A stretch of 45,040 bases of DNA. It comes from Candidatus Zixiibacteriota bacterium. Lineage in GTDB: Bacteria > Zixibacteria > MSB-5A5 > GN15 > FEB-12. Position numbers and translations under genes: made by a program. Below the pieces are notes generated by a model, which searched no databases, was not told the DNA's origin, and worked only from the letters and a program-made list of their open reading frames with translations. The stretch is taken from positions 1 to 45,040 of the forward strand of contig JBFMGC010000022.1 of the NCBI GenBank assembly GCA_040752815.1, given 5' to 3'. This document shows positions 1-7,970 of this stretch, piece after piece (position 1 is the first letter of the stretch; every line of letters begins with the position of its first letter).

Positions 1-61
1 GCACGGAAATCGTGCCGTCGGGCGACCATGGCCGACGGTGTCACTCCTCTGGTCCGATGTC

Positions 62-742
62 CTACACCCCGCGACGAATCAGATCGTTCGCCTGCTCGAT
101 CAGTGTGCGTGACTTTCTGGTTCGGATCGGCACGATATTAGTCGTCAGATCAGTCTCGCTTAGTCGGGCAATCGCCCCGGCCACCAGGTGCGCCTCGTAC
201 TCGGATTTCAGGTCGAAAATCGCCACGCAGCAGGTCGTGTCACACTCAACAACTTCAACTCCCGCCTCGACCAGGCCCAGCTTGCTCAGGATGTCACACA
301 TCTGATCCTGGTTGAGCGCCAGCTCCCGGCTGACACCATCGACACTGAGATCATACCCCACCGTGTGATAATGACTGAATGGTACGAATACCAACGCCAG
401 TACTGCGACTGCAACAGCACCCATAGTCCAGCGCATTCCCGGCCTCAGCAGAAAGGACCATCCCGAAGCAAACGCGGCCGCGGGCATCGTGCGGTGCACC
501 ACGCGGTGTCCGGCACGGAGCCTCTGGTCCACCAGCTCACGCTGTTGATCGAGCGATATGGTGCTGCCGGTGTCGTCAAGTCGAGCCGTCTCGAACGCAG
601 TCTGAAGCATTTGACCGGTCCGGGCGTACTCGGCGCACTCTCCACAGTCATGCAGATGGACCTGCAAGTCGAAATCTGCGGTCCCGGCGCTCTCGTTCTG
701 ACCGAGCACGTCTATTCTGCGTCTGGCTTCGCGACAACGCAT
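62..742 (-). CDS. membrane-anchored anti-sigma factor (zinc-finger type)
   Basis: Probable anti-sigma factor that would hold the sigma factor encoded just upstream at the inner membrane. The 226-residue product has an N-terminal His-x3-Cys-x2-Cys motif (H29, C33, C36), as in zinc-binding anti-sigma (ZAS) domains. One membrane segment follows at about residues 105-122, then a C-terminal domain of about 100 residues that should be periplasmic. The C-terminal domain contains a Cys-Cys pair and I do not recognise it. I chose the ATG at 742 over a longer frame because the HxxxCxxC domain then sits at the N-terminus and a GAGAG-like ribosome site precedes it. The gene overlaps the end of the sigma gene by 31 bases, so the two are probably translationally coupled. 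The signal sensed is unknown. Confidence 0.75.
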   Translation of the reverse strand: MRCREARRRIDVLGQNESAGTADFDLQVHLHDCGECAEYARTGQMLQTAFETARLDDTGSTISLDQQRELVDQRLRAGHRVVHRTMPAAAFASGWSFLLRPGMRWTMGAVAVAVLALVFVPFSHYHTVGYDLSVDGVSRELALNQDQMCDILSKLGLVEAGVEVVECDTTCCVAIFDLKSEYEAHLVAGAIARLSETDLTTNIVPIRTRKSRTLIEQANDLIRRGV

Positions 743-1278
743 TGTTCTCTCGCGACAATAGGTTTCTTGTTCGTGGCGGCAACACGAGCTGCTTTCAGCA
801 AAGCTGCCTTCATTTTCTTCCTCGCCCGAAAGAGCTGTAGTTTGATCGCTCCCTCGGATTTGCCGTAAAGAGCGGCCAGTTCCAGCAGCGGCCAACCCTC
901 CAACTCATGCAGCGTGATCAGGGCCTGGTCGTCAGCGGAAACCGCCTCGAACGCTCGATTCAGCCATCGACGGGCGGAGAGGCTGTCGCCGGGGTCGGGG
1001 GGGACCATCAACGCTTCGTGCTCCGGGGCCAGCGCCACCTTGCGCCGCCACCACGGGCGGCGAACCGTCCCGTGGAACGTGGTTATGATTATCCGATATA
1101 GCCATGGGCGAAAGGCGGCCTGATCGCGGAGGTCGCCAAACCGGGTGCAGGCGACAACCAGGGCGTCCTGGTAGAGATCGTCGCCCTTATCGCGGTCGCC
1201 TATCAGCTTGCGGCAGAACATCATAGCACGATAATACTCCGCTTCCAGGAGCTTCCAAAAGCGGTCCTGTTCGCTCAT
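712..1278 (-). CDS. ECF-type RNA polymerase sigma factor
   Basis: Sigma-70 family factor of the extracytoplasmic-function type, 188 residues with the ATG at 1278. Region 2 is visible near the N-terminus: a DLYQDALVVACTRF helix followed by AFRPWLYRIIITTF. Region 4 is in the C-terminal half: ALITLHELEGWPLLELAALYG, with a GAIKLQLFRARKKM recognition helix. No extra C-terminal domain is present. In-frame ATGs at 1290 and 1350 would only add a non-conserved extension. The gene overlaps the anti-sigma gene, the usual arrangement for an ECF pair. The 186-base gap upstream separates it from the kinase gene and contains palindromic repeats, so it probably has its own promoter. Targets cannot be told from this window. 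Confidence 0.88.
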   Translation of the reverse strand: MSEQDRFWKLLEAEYYRAMMFCRKLIGDRDKGDDLYQDALVVACTRFGDLRDQAAFRPWLYRIIITTFHGTVRRPWWRRKVALAPEHEALMVPPDPGDSLSARRWLNRAFEAVSADDQALITLHELEGWPLLELAALYGKSEGAIKLQLFRARKKMKAALLKAARVAATNKKPIVAREQCVVAKPDAE

Positions 1279-1446
1279 GCTTCGTACCATAGACGCCCGA
1301 CCGATCCGGCGGGTTACGGACAATGTTGATCGGTTTGGGAGATGGGTCAACGGTTATTATACGGAGACGGGCCGCCTGGGTGCCTCAGCGCTTGTGCTGG
1401 AAGGGCCTACGCGGTGCATCGAATGTAGATTTCGAGGAGTCGGCCA

Positions 1447-1496
1447 CCCACAGCAAGCTGTGGGCTACCTGTTGGGGCAGACCGGAGGTCTGCCGC
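1447..1496. repeat. two adjacent palindromic repeats (families B and A)
   Basis: Two hairpins lie side by side. CCCACAGC/GCTGTGGG spans 1447-1464 and is followed by CTACC. A second palindrome, GGCAGACC/GGTCTGCC, spans 1476-1494. Related copies occur in other intergenic gaps at 9920-9938, 21554-21571, 44174-44246 and 44421-44438. Here the repeat pair runs into the end of the hybrid kinase gene and supplies its last codons and stop. Confidence 0.85.
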
Positions 1497-4400
1497 CCTC
1501 GAATACCTCGTTTGTGGGGATAGCGACGGGTCGAGCTAATTCCGTGCGAATCGCCGCCCCCAGCGTCTGCAGAGTGTACGGCTTTTTCACGTACTGTCCC
1601 GCGCCGAGTTTCTGCATCTCTTCGACTCTCTCAGTCGAGGAAAACCCGCTGACGACAATAACCTTCTGGCCCTGTCTGAACTGTATAATCTCGCGATAGG
1701 TGTCCAGGCCGTCGAAATCCTTCTCCATGATCATGTCAAGGACGACGATGTCGAACGACTCGCGCCGGAGGACTGCCAGCGCCTCGTGGCCGTTTGCAGC
1801 GCAGGCGACAAGGTAGCCCAGGCTGCCCAGCAGTTCCGAGGCCATCTCGCGCTGGTTGTCATCATCGTCGACCACCAGCACGCGTTCGGCGCCGCGAATT
1901 TCCGGAGCGCACTCTTTCCGGGCTTCCTCACCGACCGCCGTTATCGGCAGGTACATGATGAATTCGGTCCCCTTGCCGACTTCCGAGATGACGTCGTAGT
2001 ACCCGTTGTGGTCCTTGACGACCCCGTACACAACCGACAACCCCAGACCGCTGCCGCTGCTGCCCATCTTCTTCTTGGAGTAGTACGGCTCGAATATCTT
2101 GTCGATATCGGCCGGATCAATGCCGGTTCCTGTGTCTTGCACACTGAGCACGGCATAGTCGCCATGCTGCACGTCTTCGTAGCCGCTGAGGAGTCGGTCG
2201 AGGTGTTGCCGCCGTGTGCTGATGGTCAACGACCCGCCGTGGGGCATGGCATCAAATGCGTTCACCACGAGATTCATGATAACTTTCGACAAGTGCGGCG
2301 CGGAGCCCATGATCTTGCCGATACCGGGATCGAGACCGGCACTGAAGGTGACGCTGCCCCGGGTCTCGCGCAGTTTGGCAAATCCCGGCGTGTCGAGATA
2401 GCCCTCCACTACGGCGTTAAGATCGATTGGCACCATTTCGTAGCGGCCCCGCCTGGCCAGAGTCAGCAGGTCCTGCACCACGCTGGCCGCCTCGTTGGCG
2501 GCCGTGCCGATGCGTTGGACATGCTTCCTGATCGGGCTGTCCTGCGGAAGCTTCAGGAGAATGAGCTCGGGATAACCGACCAGCGGCCCGAGCATGTTGT
2601 TCAGATCGTGCGCCACTCCGCCGGCCAGGACGCCGATTGATTTCATGCGTTCGGCCCGGTCAAGCTCCTCGCGCAGGTGACGCTGCTGTTCATCCGCGCC
2701 TTTGCGCTCGATTACTCTTGCGATTGGATCGGCGATCGACATCAACCAGTCAAGATCGGCGTCGCTGTAGGCCTCGGGGTCGTGGTAATTCTGCACCGCC
2801 AGCACGCCAATCGTGCCGGTGGCAGTGCGAAGCGGCACGCCCATCCACGCGGCCGCGGGTGTACCGGCCGACCTGATCTCACCGCGCTCGTCAAGAAGCC
2901 GCTGTTGCCGGTCGTCCACCAGCAATTGTACGCCATGTTTCCTGACATAATCGGTCAGGCTGCCGTCGAGTCTCTGAGGCGAGTAGTCCTCGTCCGGATG
3001 CTCGTCGTGGCTGTACGGGAATGTATAAAGTTGACGCTCGGAGTCCCAGAGCGCGACGTAGAAGTTCTTGGTGTCTATGAGCCCGCCGAGCTGGTGCTGC
3101 ACGGTCTTGAGCAGGCTCTCGAGACTGTCGGTTTGGTTAGCCGCTTCCGCCACCTTCATCAGGATCGTGTGCGCCTGCTCAGTGCGGCGACGATCGGTAA
3201 TGTCGCGCGCAAACGCGCAGTTATAGGCCTTTCCCCCGAATTCGACGTAGTTAGCGGTGATCTCGACCGGATATTCCCTGCCGTCTTTCCTCCGGAACGA
3301 CGACTGAAAGGTCAGGCTCCCTTTGCGCCGCAGTTCGCTCCAGTGAATCGGCCAGGCTTCGGTGGGGAAATTCGGGTCAATGTCATGGATAGATTTGGCC
3401 AGAAGTTCCTGGCGACTGTAACCGAGCGATTGGCAAGCAGCCTCATTGACATAAAAGAAACGAGCGTCCTGGCGCATCCAGAAGGCCGATTCGGCGGCAT
3501 GGTCGACCGTAAACTGGGTGAACTGCATGTGCTCGGTGGCGCGTATCCGCTCGGTTATGTCGCGGAAACTCCATACGCGTCCGGCCAGCGTGCCGTTCTG
3601 GATCAGGGGACACGAGTAGCGCTCGAACACCCTTCCGTCCCTGAAATTTAGGATGTCGGTAGATTCGTCACGAGAGTCGTACAATTCCCGAACCTTGCCC
3701 AGGAAAGCCGGAGCGTCGACGAGCTGGTCGAGGACATGGGCGAGCAGCCGGTTGTCGTCGCGCGTGGCCAGCAGCTCGTCGGGAATGTGCCACATGTCGG
3801 CAAATCGTTTGTTGCTGTGAGTCGCCCAGCCCTGTGAATCGACCACCAGGATGCCGTCGGCCGTAGATTCGATCGTCGCGCGAAGCAATTCGCGGCCTTC
3901 TTCCAGAGCTTTCTCCGCTCTTTTCCGTTCTGCCAGTTCCTCCTGGAGGGCGCGAGTGCGTTCCTGAACGAGTGACTCAGACTGGTCGCGCGCCTGGCTT
4001 ATCTCTCCGAAAGCGCGCCCCAGGGCCGCCTGCATGTTGTTGAAGGAACTGCCCAGGGAGACGAAGTCCCGATGGAGGGGGGCAAGATCGATAACCGACT
4101 TCATGTCTCCTGAGCTGATGCGCGCCGCGGCCTGCTCAAATGTCTTGATGGGCTGAACGACGCGACGTGATACGACGATGCCGATCACGCCGGTGAGGAC
4201 GAAGAGGCACGCGGCCACGGACAGGGCTATGCCCATACTCTTCCGCAACTGGACGAGCATTGCCTCCTCACTCACTACCAGCCACAGGCAGCCCACGGTC
4301 CGTCCCTTGACCGTGACCGGCCGCTCGATCAGGCACAGAGGACCGCGGCGAGTGATTTCCAGGGAGTTGACGAAATTACACGAATCGGGAATCGGGGCTT

Positions 4401-4707
4401 CCCGGTTGTAGCCTGCGGAACGAAAGACCTGTCGGCGGTCTGTGTCATAGATGCTGATACCGACAACATTGCTGTTGCCGATAGCCGTCGTCGCGATTTC
4501 AGCGACATAAACGCTGTCGTTGAACTCCAGGCCCGGGCCGATATTGTCGGCCAGGAGCCGGGACGTGCTTATGGCATTTTCGTCAAGGCTGCGGCGCAGA
4601 TGGCTTCTGACCTGTACGATTGTCAGCAGAGTAAGCGTTACCACCACCACGGTAACCGCCATCAGAACCAGAAGGAAGATCTGCCATTTGAGCGACAGGT
4701 TTCTCAC
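1465..4707 (-). CDS. hybrid sensor histidine kinase (sensor-HAMP-PAS-PAS-GAF-HisKA-HATPase-REC)
   Basis: Membrane sensor kinase of 1080 residues with an attached receiver. Visible parts in order: first membrane segment about 10-32; periplasmic sensor region to about 155; second membrane segment about 158-180; HAMP-like linker about 181-235; coiled coil about 236-270; two PAS domains about 270-390 and 395-510; GAF domain about 520-670; dimerisation and phosphoacceptor helix with H700 in GGVAHDLNNML; ATPase with an N-box near 815, DTGTGID and GSGLGLS; and a REC domain with VVDDDD near 945 and phosphoacceptor D991. It has no DNA-binding output, so the signal must pass to another protein. It follows the YfiR-like gene after 3 bases, suggesting that protein delivers the signal. 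The last 11 or so residues (GGRPPVCPNR) are encoded by an intergenic palindrome that also runs into the stop. Confidence 0.93.
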   Translation of the reverse strand: MRNLSLKWQIFLLVLMAVTVVVVTLTLLTIVQVRSHLRRSLDENAISTSRLLADNIGPGLEFNDSVYVAEIATTAIGNSNVVGISIYDTDRRQVFRSAGYNREAPIPDSCNFVNSLEITRRGPLCLIERPVTVKGRTVGCLWLVVSEEAMLVQLRKSMGIALSVAACLFVLTGVIGIVVSRRVVQPIKTFEQAAARISSGDMKSVIDLAPLHRDFVSLGSSFNNMQAALGRAFGEISQARDQSESLVQERTRALQEELAERKRAEKALEEGRELLRATIESTADGILVVDSQGWATHSNKRFADMWHIPDELLATRDDNRLLAHVLDQLVDAPAFLGKVRELYDSRDESTDILNFRDGRVFERYSCPLIQNGTLAGRVWSFRDITERIRATEHMQFTQFTVDHAAESAFWMRQDARFFYVNEAACQSLGYSRQELLAKSIHDIDPNFPTEAWPIHWSELRRKGSLTFQSSFRRKDGREYPVEITANYVEFGGKAYNCAFARDITDRRRTEQAHTILMKVAEAANQTDSLESLLKTVQHQLGGLIDTKNFYVALWDSERQLYTFPYSHDEHPDEDYSPQRLDGSLTDYVRKHGVQLLVDDRQQRLLDERGEIRSAGTPAAAWMGVPLRTATGTIGVLAVQNYHDPEAYSDADLDWLMSIADPIARVIERKGADEQQRHLREELDRAERMKSIGVLAGGVAHDLNNMLGPLVGYPELILLKLPQDSPIRKHVQRIGTAANEAASVVQDLLTLARRGRYEMVPIDLNAVVEGYLDTPGFAKLRETRGSVTFSAGLDPGIGKIMGSAPHLSKVIMNLVVNAFDAMPHGGSLTISTRRQHLDRLLSGYEDVQHGDYAVLSVQDTGTGIDPADIDKIFEPYYSKKKMGSSGSGLGLSVVYGVVKDHNGYYDVISEVGKGTEFIMYLPITAVGEEARKECAPEIRGAERVLVVDDDDNQREMASELLGSLGYLVACAANGHEALAVLRRESFDIVVLDMIMEKDFDGLDTYREIIQFRQGQKVIVVSGFSSTERVEEMQKLGAGQYVKKPYTLQTLGAAIRTELARPVAIPTNEVFEGGRPPVCPNR

Positions 4708-4710
4708 GAC

Positions 4711-5292
4711 TTACGACTTTCCTTCCCAAATCTCACACAAGCGCAGCAATTGTGCGCCGAAGCGGCTTCCCTCGCTTTGAGCCGCAGCAAGATTTACGAT
4801 GATGGCATTCTTTTTCTCGTCCGGCCTTACGCTGACCGCCACTCCAAATGGAATCTGTACGGCATCAAAGGCGAACGTCCTGATGCGGGTTCCGCTCTTG
4901 AGATCAGCAAGGAGGCGGGTTTGTTCCTCGTTCAGGCTTGTCAGCATCATGATGTTGTAATCATCGGGGGACAACTGATCGACTATCGTTCTGAGGCTGT
5001 CACAGCAGACCGGTTGAAAACGGATTCGGCTGCCCAGCACTGTCAGGTCGGCGTTCTTTTCAAAGTACCTCTGGGCTACCCGGTACTGCTCGTACGAAGG
5101 CGCTTCACGGCGGTCGTACGGCAGGTAGACCGTGACAGTGCGATCAGGCCCGCCTTGAAAGCTCTGATCGTACGACACGATTTTGAGAAAGAGCGGTATC
5201 GCCTGGGCTGGATCGAGAGCCTCTGCGACGGACGATGCGTGGCTGCCCAGCAGGAAAAGACCGATTATGAGTACGTTTCCGGGATGCTTCAC
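4711..5292 (-). CDS. YfiR/DUF4154-like periplasmic protein
   Basis: Small exported protein of 193 residues. It has an N-terminal signal peptide (hydrophobic stretch about 7-17, then HASSVAEA) and a mature part resembling the YfiR/DUF4154 family: ALFLKI-like start, DYNIMMLTSL in the middle and a RFGAQLLRLCEI ending typical of the family's last helix. In Pseudomonas, YfiR is a periplasmic repressor of a membrane diguanylate cyclase. Family members are often found beside sensor kinases and TonB receptors, as here. It starts about 50 bases after the receptor stop and ends 3 bases before the kinase start, so the three genes form an operon. The inferred role is a periplasmic adaptor between the outer-membrane receptor and the kinase. 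The internal Cys-Cys pair at about residues 95-96 may be redox sensitive. Confidence 0.78.
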   Translation of the reverse strand: MKHPGNVLIIGLFLLGSHASSVAEALDPAQAIPLFLKIVSYDQSFQGGPDRTVTVYLPYDRREAPSYEQYRVAQRYFEKNADLTVLGSRIRFQPVCCDSLRTIVDQLSPDDYNIMMLTSLNEEQTRLLADLKSGTRIRTFAFDAVQIPFGVAVSVRPDEKKNAIIVNLAAAQSEGSRFGAQLLRLCEIWEGKS

Positions 5293-5341
5293 GTTGTCGT
5301 TTTCCCGTACCGATCGAGCTGCTTCAGCGCAACTCGTGTCA

Positions 5342-7501
5342 TTACCATTTCGTAGCCAGCCGCAAGCTCAGGAACGCCGAGCGACCCGGACGTTCGATAC
5401 TTGTGGAGGGTGCGTAGTCAAACGAGAGCGGAACTCGATACTCTTTGTCGAACACGTTTTTGACTCCGACCCCGATGTCCAGGGCGCCAACAAGCCGGCG
5501 CGACTGCAACATCGCGTCCAGAAGCCAGACCTGTGCAAGCCGCCCACCATCCCAGGTGGTGCGCGTCGAGATGTGCTGGGCCTTGACCGAGAGAGCCAGT
5601 TTATCCTGCCGCAACTGATAGGTAAGTCCGACATTTGCGAGCCAGCGCGGCGAGTTGGGCAGACTTTTATGTATGCCGCCCTGGTCCTGAACCGCCTCCT
5701 GCCAGGTGAGGTTGGCGAAGCCGCTAAAGCGGTATGCCGGGCTGCTGCGAAGCGCCGCTTCCACGCTCTTCAGGTGCATCTCGCCGCCGTTGCGGAACTG
5801 GAGGATCTCCTCCTCATAGGGATTGCCGGGGTGGCCGGGATCGGTCGTGTCGACCTGGGTCAGTCGAATCAGATCGGTCACCAGGCTGGAGTTGACCGCG
5901 ACATCAGCGGCCAGACCATACGGGAATTGCTGGCTGACAATGACCTCATAAGAGGCGATAAGCTCCGGGACCAATTCGGGATTGCGGTAGTAGAACGATG
6001 CGTCGTCGAACGCCATTTCATAGAAGGTGGGTGAGCGGAAGCCGCGGCTCGCGATGAACTTCCAAGTAGCCCCGCGATACGGCGTGACGATCAGCACTCC
6101 CTTGGGCATAACCTTGCCGGTGGTATAGCTGAAACTGTTGAAGTGCACGCCGCCGACCACGCTTGCGAACGAGGTCAGTCGGTAGTGATCCTGGGCGTAC
6201 AGATTGTAAAGCCGACCATCCAACTCGACATGCGCCGCCGGAATGACGTTTTCCACTACGCTTTCACCGTCGGATTCGGTCTCGCCGGAGATTTGCTTCA
6301 ATCGATGAAACTGGCCCTCGCCGCCGACTATCAGCCGGTGCCGGTCGCTGAAATCGAAGTCCAGGCGCAACTCCGCGCCGACGTATCGATCCTCTTCCCA
6401 GTCCGTCCATATCGGCCCGGGGAGATACGAGGGCGACGTTTCGAGGGACGCGTAATTGTAGAGGATGTAATCCTGGAACTCCCAGTAGCTGTAGATCAGG
6501 CGCGCGTTCATGCCCACACCCGGCGAGACGACTTTCTGGTAGGTGAGATCGGCATAGTGGCGGGCCTCCCAGTAACGGTTCTCCGGTCGCTGAAACAGCG
6601 AGCCCCAGGCGCTGTGAGCCAGCCCGGTCTCCAGCCGGGCCAGGTGCAGGGTGAAGCTGATATCGCCCAGGGTAAGCCGACTGTGGGTCGAGAAGTTGCG
6701 CCGCGTGTTCTTGTCTCTGGCCCAGCCGCCCGTAAAGGCTGACGAGTCCAGGTAGAACTGGTTGTACCCGTCATCGTCGAGGCGCAACAGGGTGCTGTCG
6801 CCAAGATCGCTGAATTCGCGGAAGAATAGATCGCTGCCCTGCTGATCCCGAAATGAACCGGTGATCTTAAGCGATACGTCGTTGTCGAAGCGGCGAAACA
6901 GCTCCATGCTGGTGGTGCGTGTGTCCGCGCCGCCGGAATAGCGTCCGGTTACACTCATGCCATCTTCTGTACTCTGCCTGGTGATCAGGTTGATCAAGCC
7001 GAAGAAAGCGTTGGAGCCGTAGAGCGACGATGCCGGCCCCTTGATAACCTCTATTCGCTCGATGTTGTCGATGTCCAGGCCGGAAACGTCGATCGAGGTG
7101 CTGCCGCTGTATTGCTCGTTAAGCGTACGCCCATCGATAAGCACCATCACGTGGCTGTTCCAGTCACCGAACGCGGAGACTCCCCGGATGCCGATCTGGG
7201 TCAGGGAATAGTCATCGGTGATATACATGCCCGGGGCGAGGGCCAGGGCCTCGGCGATCGACTCGCAGCCGTAGTTTTCAATCATGGCGCGAGTCACGAT
7301 ATAGACATTGGCCGGAGACTCCTCGAGTGTTTCCTCGTGCTTGGAAGCGGAGACCACGACATTGTCCAAGAGATTCTGCAGGTCGAGGTCGGCTACGTCC
7401 CGAGGCCGATCCGCAAGAGCGGTGGTTGCCGCCACGGAGACAGCCAGAGACAGAGCCAGCCGTATTGCCCTCCCGGCAAAGGAAATCGGTCGTTCGGTCA
7501 T
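5342..7501 (-). CDS. TonB-dependent outer-membrane receptor
   Basis: TonB-dependent receptor of 719 residues. I chose the ATG at 7501 because AGGAGG lies 12 bases upstream and it gives a clean signal peptide ending near TTALA (about residue 30). A 12-codon-longer frame has no ribosome site. After the signal comes a NLLDNVVVSASK segment, then a plug domain (about 50-170) with the typical IGIRGVSAFGDW, VLIDGRTLN and IERIEVIKGPASSLYGSNAF motifs, and a long beta-barrel ending in an aromatic residue (W). There is no carboxypeptidase-like N-terminal domain, unlike the receptor at 29118. The substrate is unknown; no riboswitch for cobalamin or another cofactor was recognised upstream. It is the first gene of the operon with the YfiR-like protein and the hybrid kinase. 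Confidence 0.92.
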   Translation of the reverse strand: MTERPISFAGRAIRLALSLAVSVAATTALADRPRDVADLDLQNLLDNVVVSASKHEETLEESPANVYIVTRAMIENYGCESIAEALALAPGMYITDDYSLTQIGIRGVSAFGDWNSHVMVLIDGRTLNEQYSGSTSIDVSGLDIDNIERIEVIKGPASSLYGSNAFFGLINLITRQSTEDGMSVTGRYSGGADTRTTSMELFRRFDNDVSLKITGSFRDQQGSDLFFREFSDLGDSTLLRLDDDGYNQFYLDSSAFTGGWARDKNTRRNFSTHSRLTLGDISFTLHLARLETGLAHSAWGSLFQRPENRYWEARHYADLTYQKVVSPGVGMNARLIYSYWEFQDYILYNYASLETSPSYLPGPIWTDWEEDRYVGAELRLDFDFSDRHRLIVGGEGQFHRLKQISGETESDGESVVENVIPAAHVELDGRLYNLYAQDHYRLTSFASVVGGVHFNSFSYTTGKVMPKGVLIVTPYRGATWKFIASRGFRSPTFYEMAFDDASFYYRNPELVPELIASYEVIVSQQFPYGLAADVAVNSSLVTDLIRLTQVDTTDPGHPGNPYEEEILQFRNGGEMHLKSVEAALRSSPAYRFSGFANLTWQEAVQDQGGIHKSLPNSPRWLANVGLTYQLRQDKLALSVKAQHISTRTTWDGGRLAQVWLLDAMLQSRRLVGALDIGVGVKNVFDKEYRVPLSFDYAPSTSIERPGRSAFLSLRLATKW

Positions 7502-7970
7502 TTCAGATTCGTTCCTCCTGTCGAAGCCGCTTTTCAATACGTCTGATTATCGACAAAACTGCCTTAAACGTGACGTACCAATCCCGGTGTCGACTGCCCA
7601 GAAGGCGGCTGATGAGGCCGCTGAGCTGTCCAAAAAACGGTCAGGAAACACTCCCTGGTTTTGGTCGACAGGAATGAAGTCAAGCCTGTCCGGAGGCCCG
7701 GCGATAAGGGACCCACAGACATGATTCGACCGCTGTTTCAACTTTGCCTGAGGCGTCACCCCGGTTTTGCTCCATTGGCGCAAGGTCTTAGTTGACAAAC
7801 GAGAAAACTGTTGTTAGTTAGGCATGTACCTGCCCGCCGGGTTCCGATTCGATGTCGAGGTTACTCGAAACGCCGGGCGGTGGATTCCCCACATCCGGGG
7901 CGGTAGTGAAAGCCACCGGAACCGAGCCCAGGTTGCTGTTTGTGAGACTTGCCACAGTGGAGTTACATCG
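7502..7970. other. divergent intergenic region with a long hairpin and a possible promoter
   Basis: This 469-base stretch separates the receptor operon (minus) from the protease gene (plus). In it, 7630-7664 can fold into a long hairpin: CCAAAAC pairs with GTTTTTTGG and an inner CAGG with CCTG. It lies about 130 bases before the receptor start on the minus strand and could be a structured leader. On the plus strand, TTGACA at 7792-7797 is 17 bases from a poor -10 (TAGTTA, 7815-7820). An 83-codon frame on the minus strand (7547-7798) shows no protein-like features, and I do not call it. Confidence 0.4.

Noticed and set aside
1-61. Small hairpins (GCACG/CGTGC and CCGTCGG/CCGACGG) beyond the anti-sigma stop as a terminator
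   Set aside because: No T tract on either strand; too short a stretch at the window edge to interpret.
188-868. Long open frame on the plus strand opposite the anti-sigma gene
   Set aside because: It is antisense to a sigma/anti-sigma pair with clear motifs and shows no domain or signal peptide of its own.
7547-7798. 83-codon minus-strand frame upstream of the TonB receptor
   Set aside because: No ribosome site or recognisable protein pattern, and it overlaps the hairpin leader and the promoter region of the divergent gene.
7824-7970. N-terminal extension of the protease frame
   Set aside because: The signal peptide begins at the ATG at 7971, which has GGAG before it. The upstream 49 codons look like untranslated leader.
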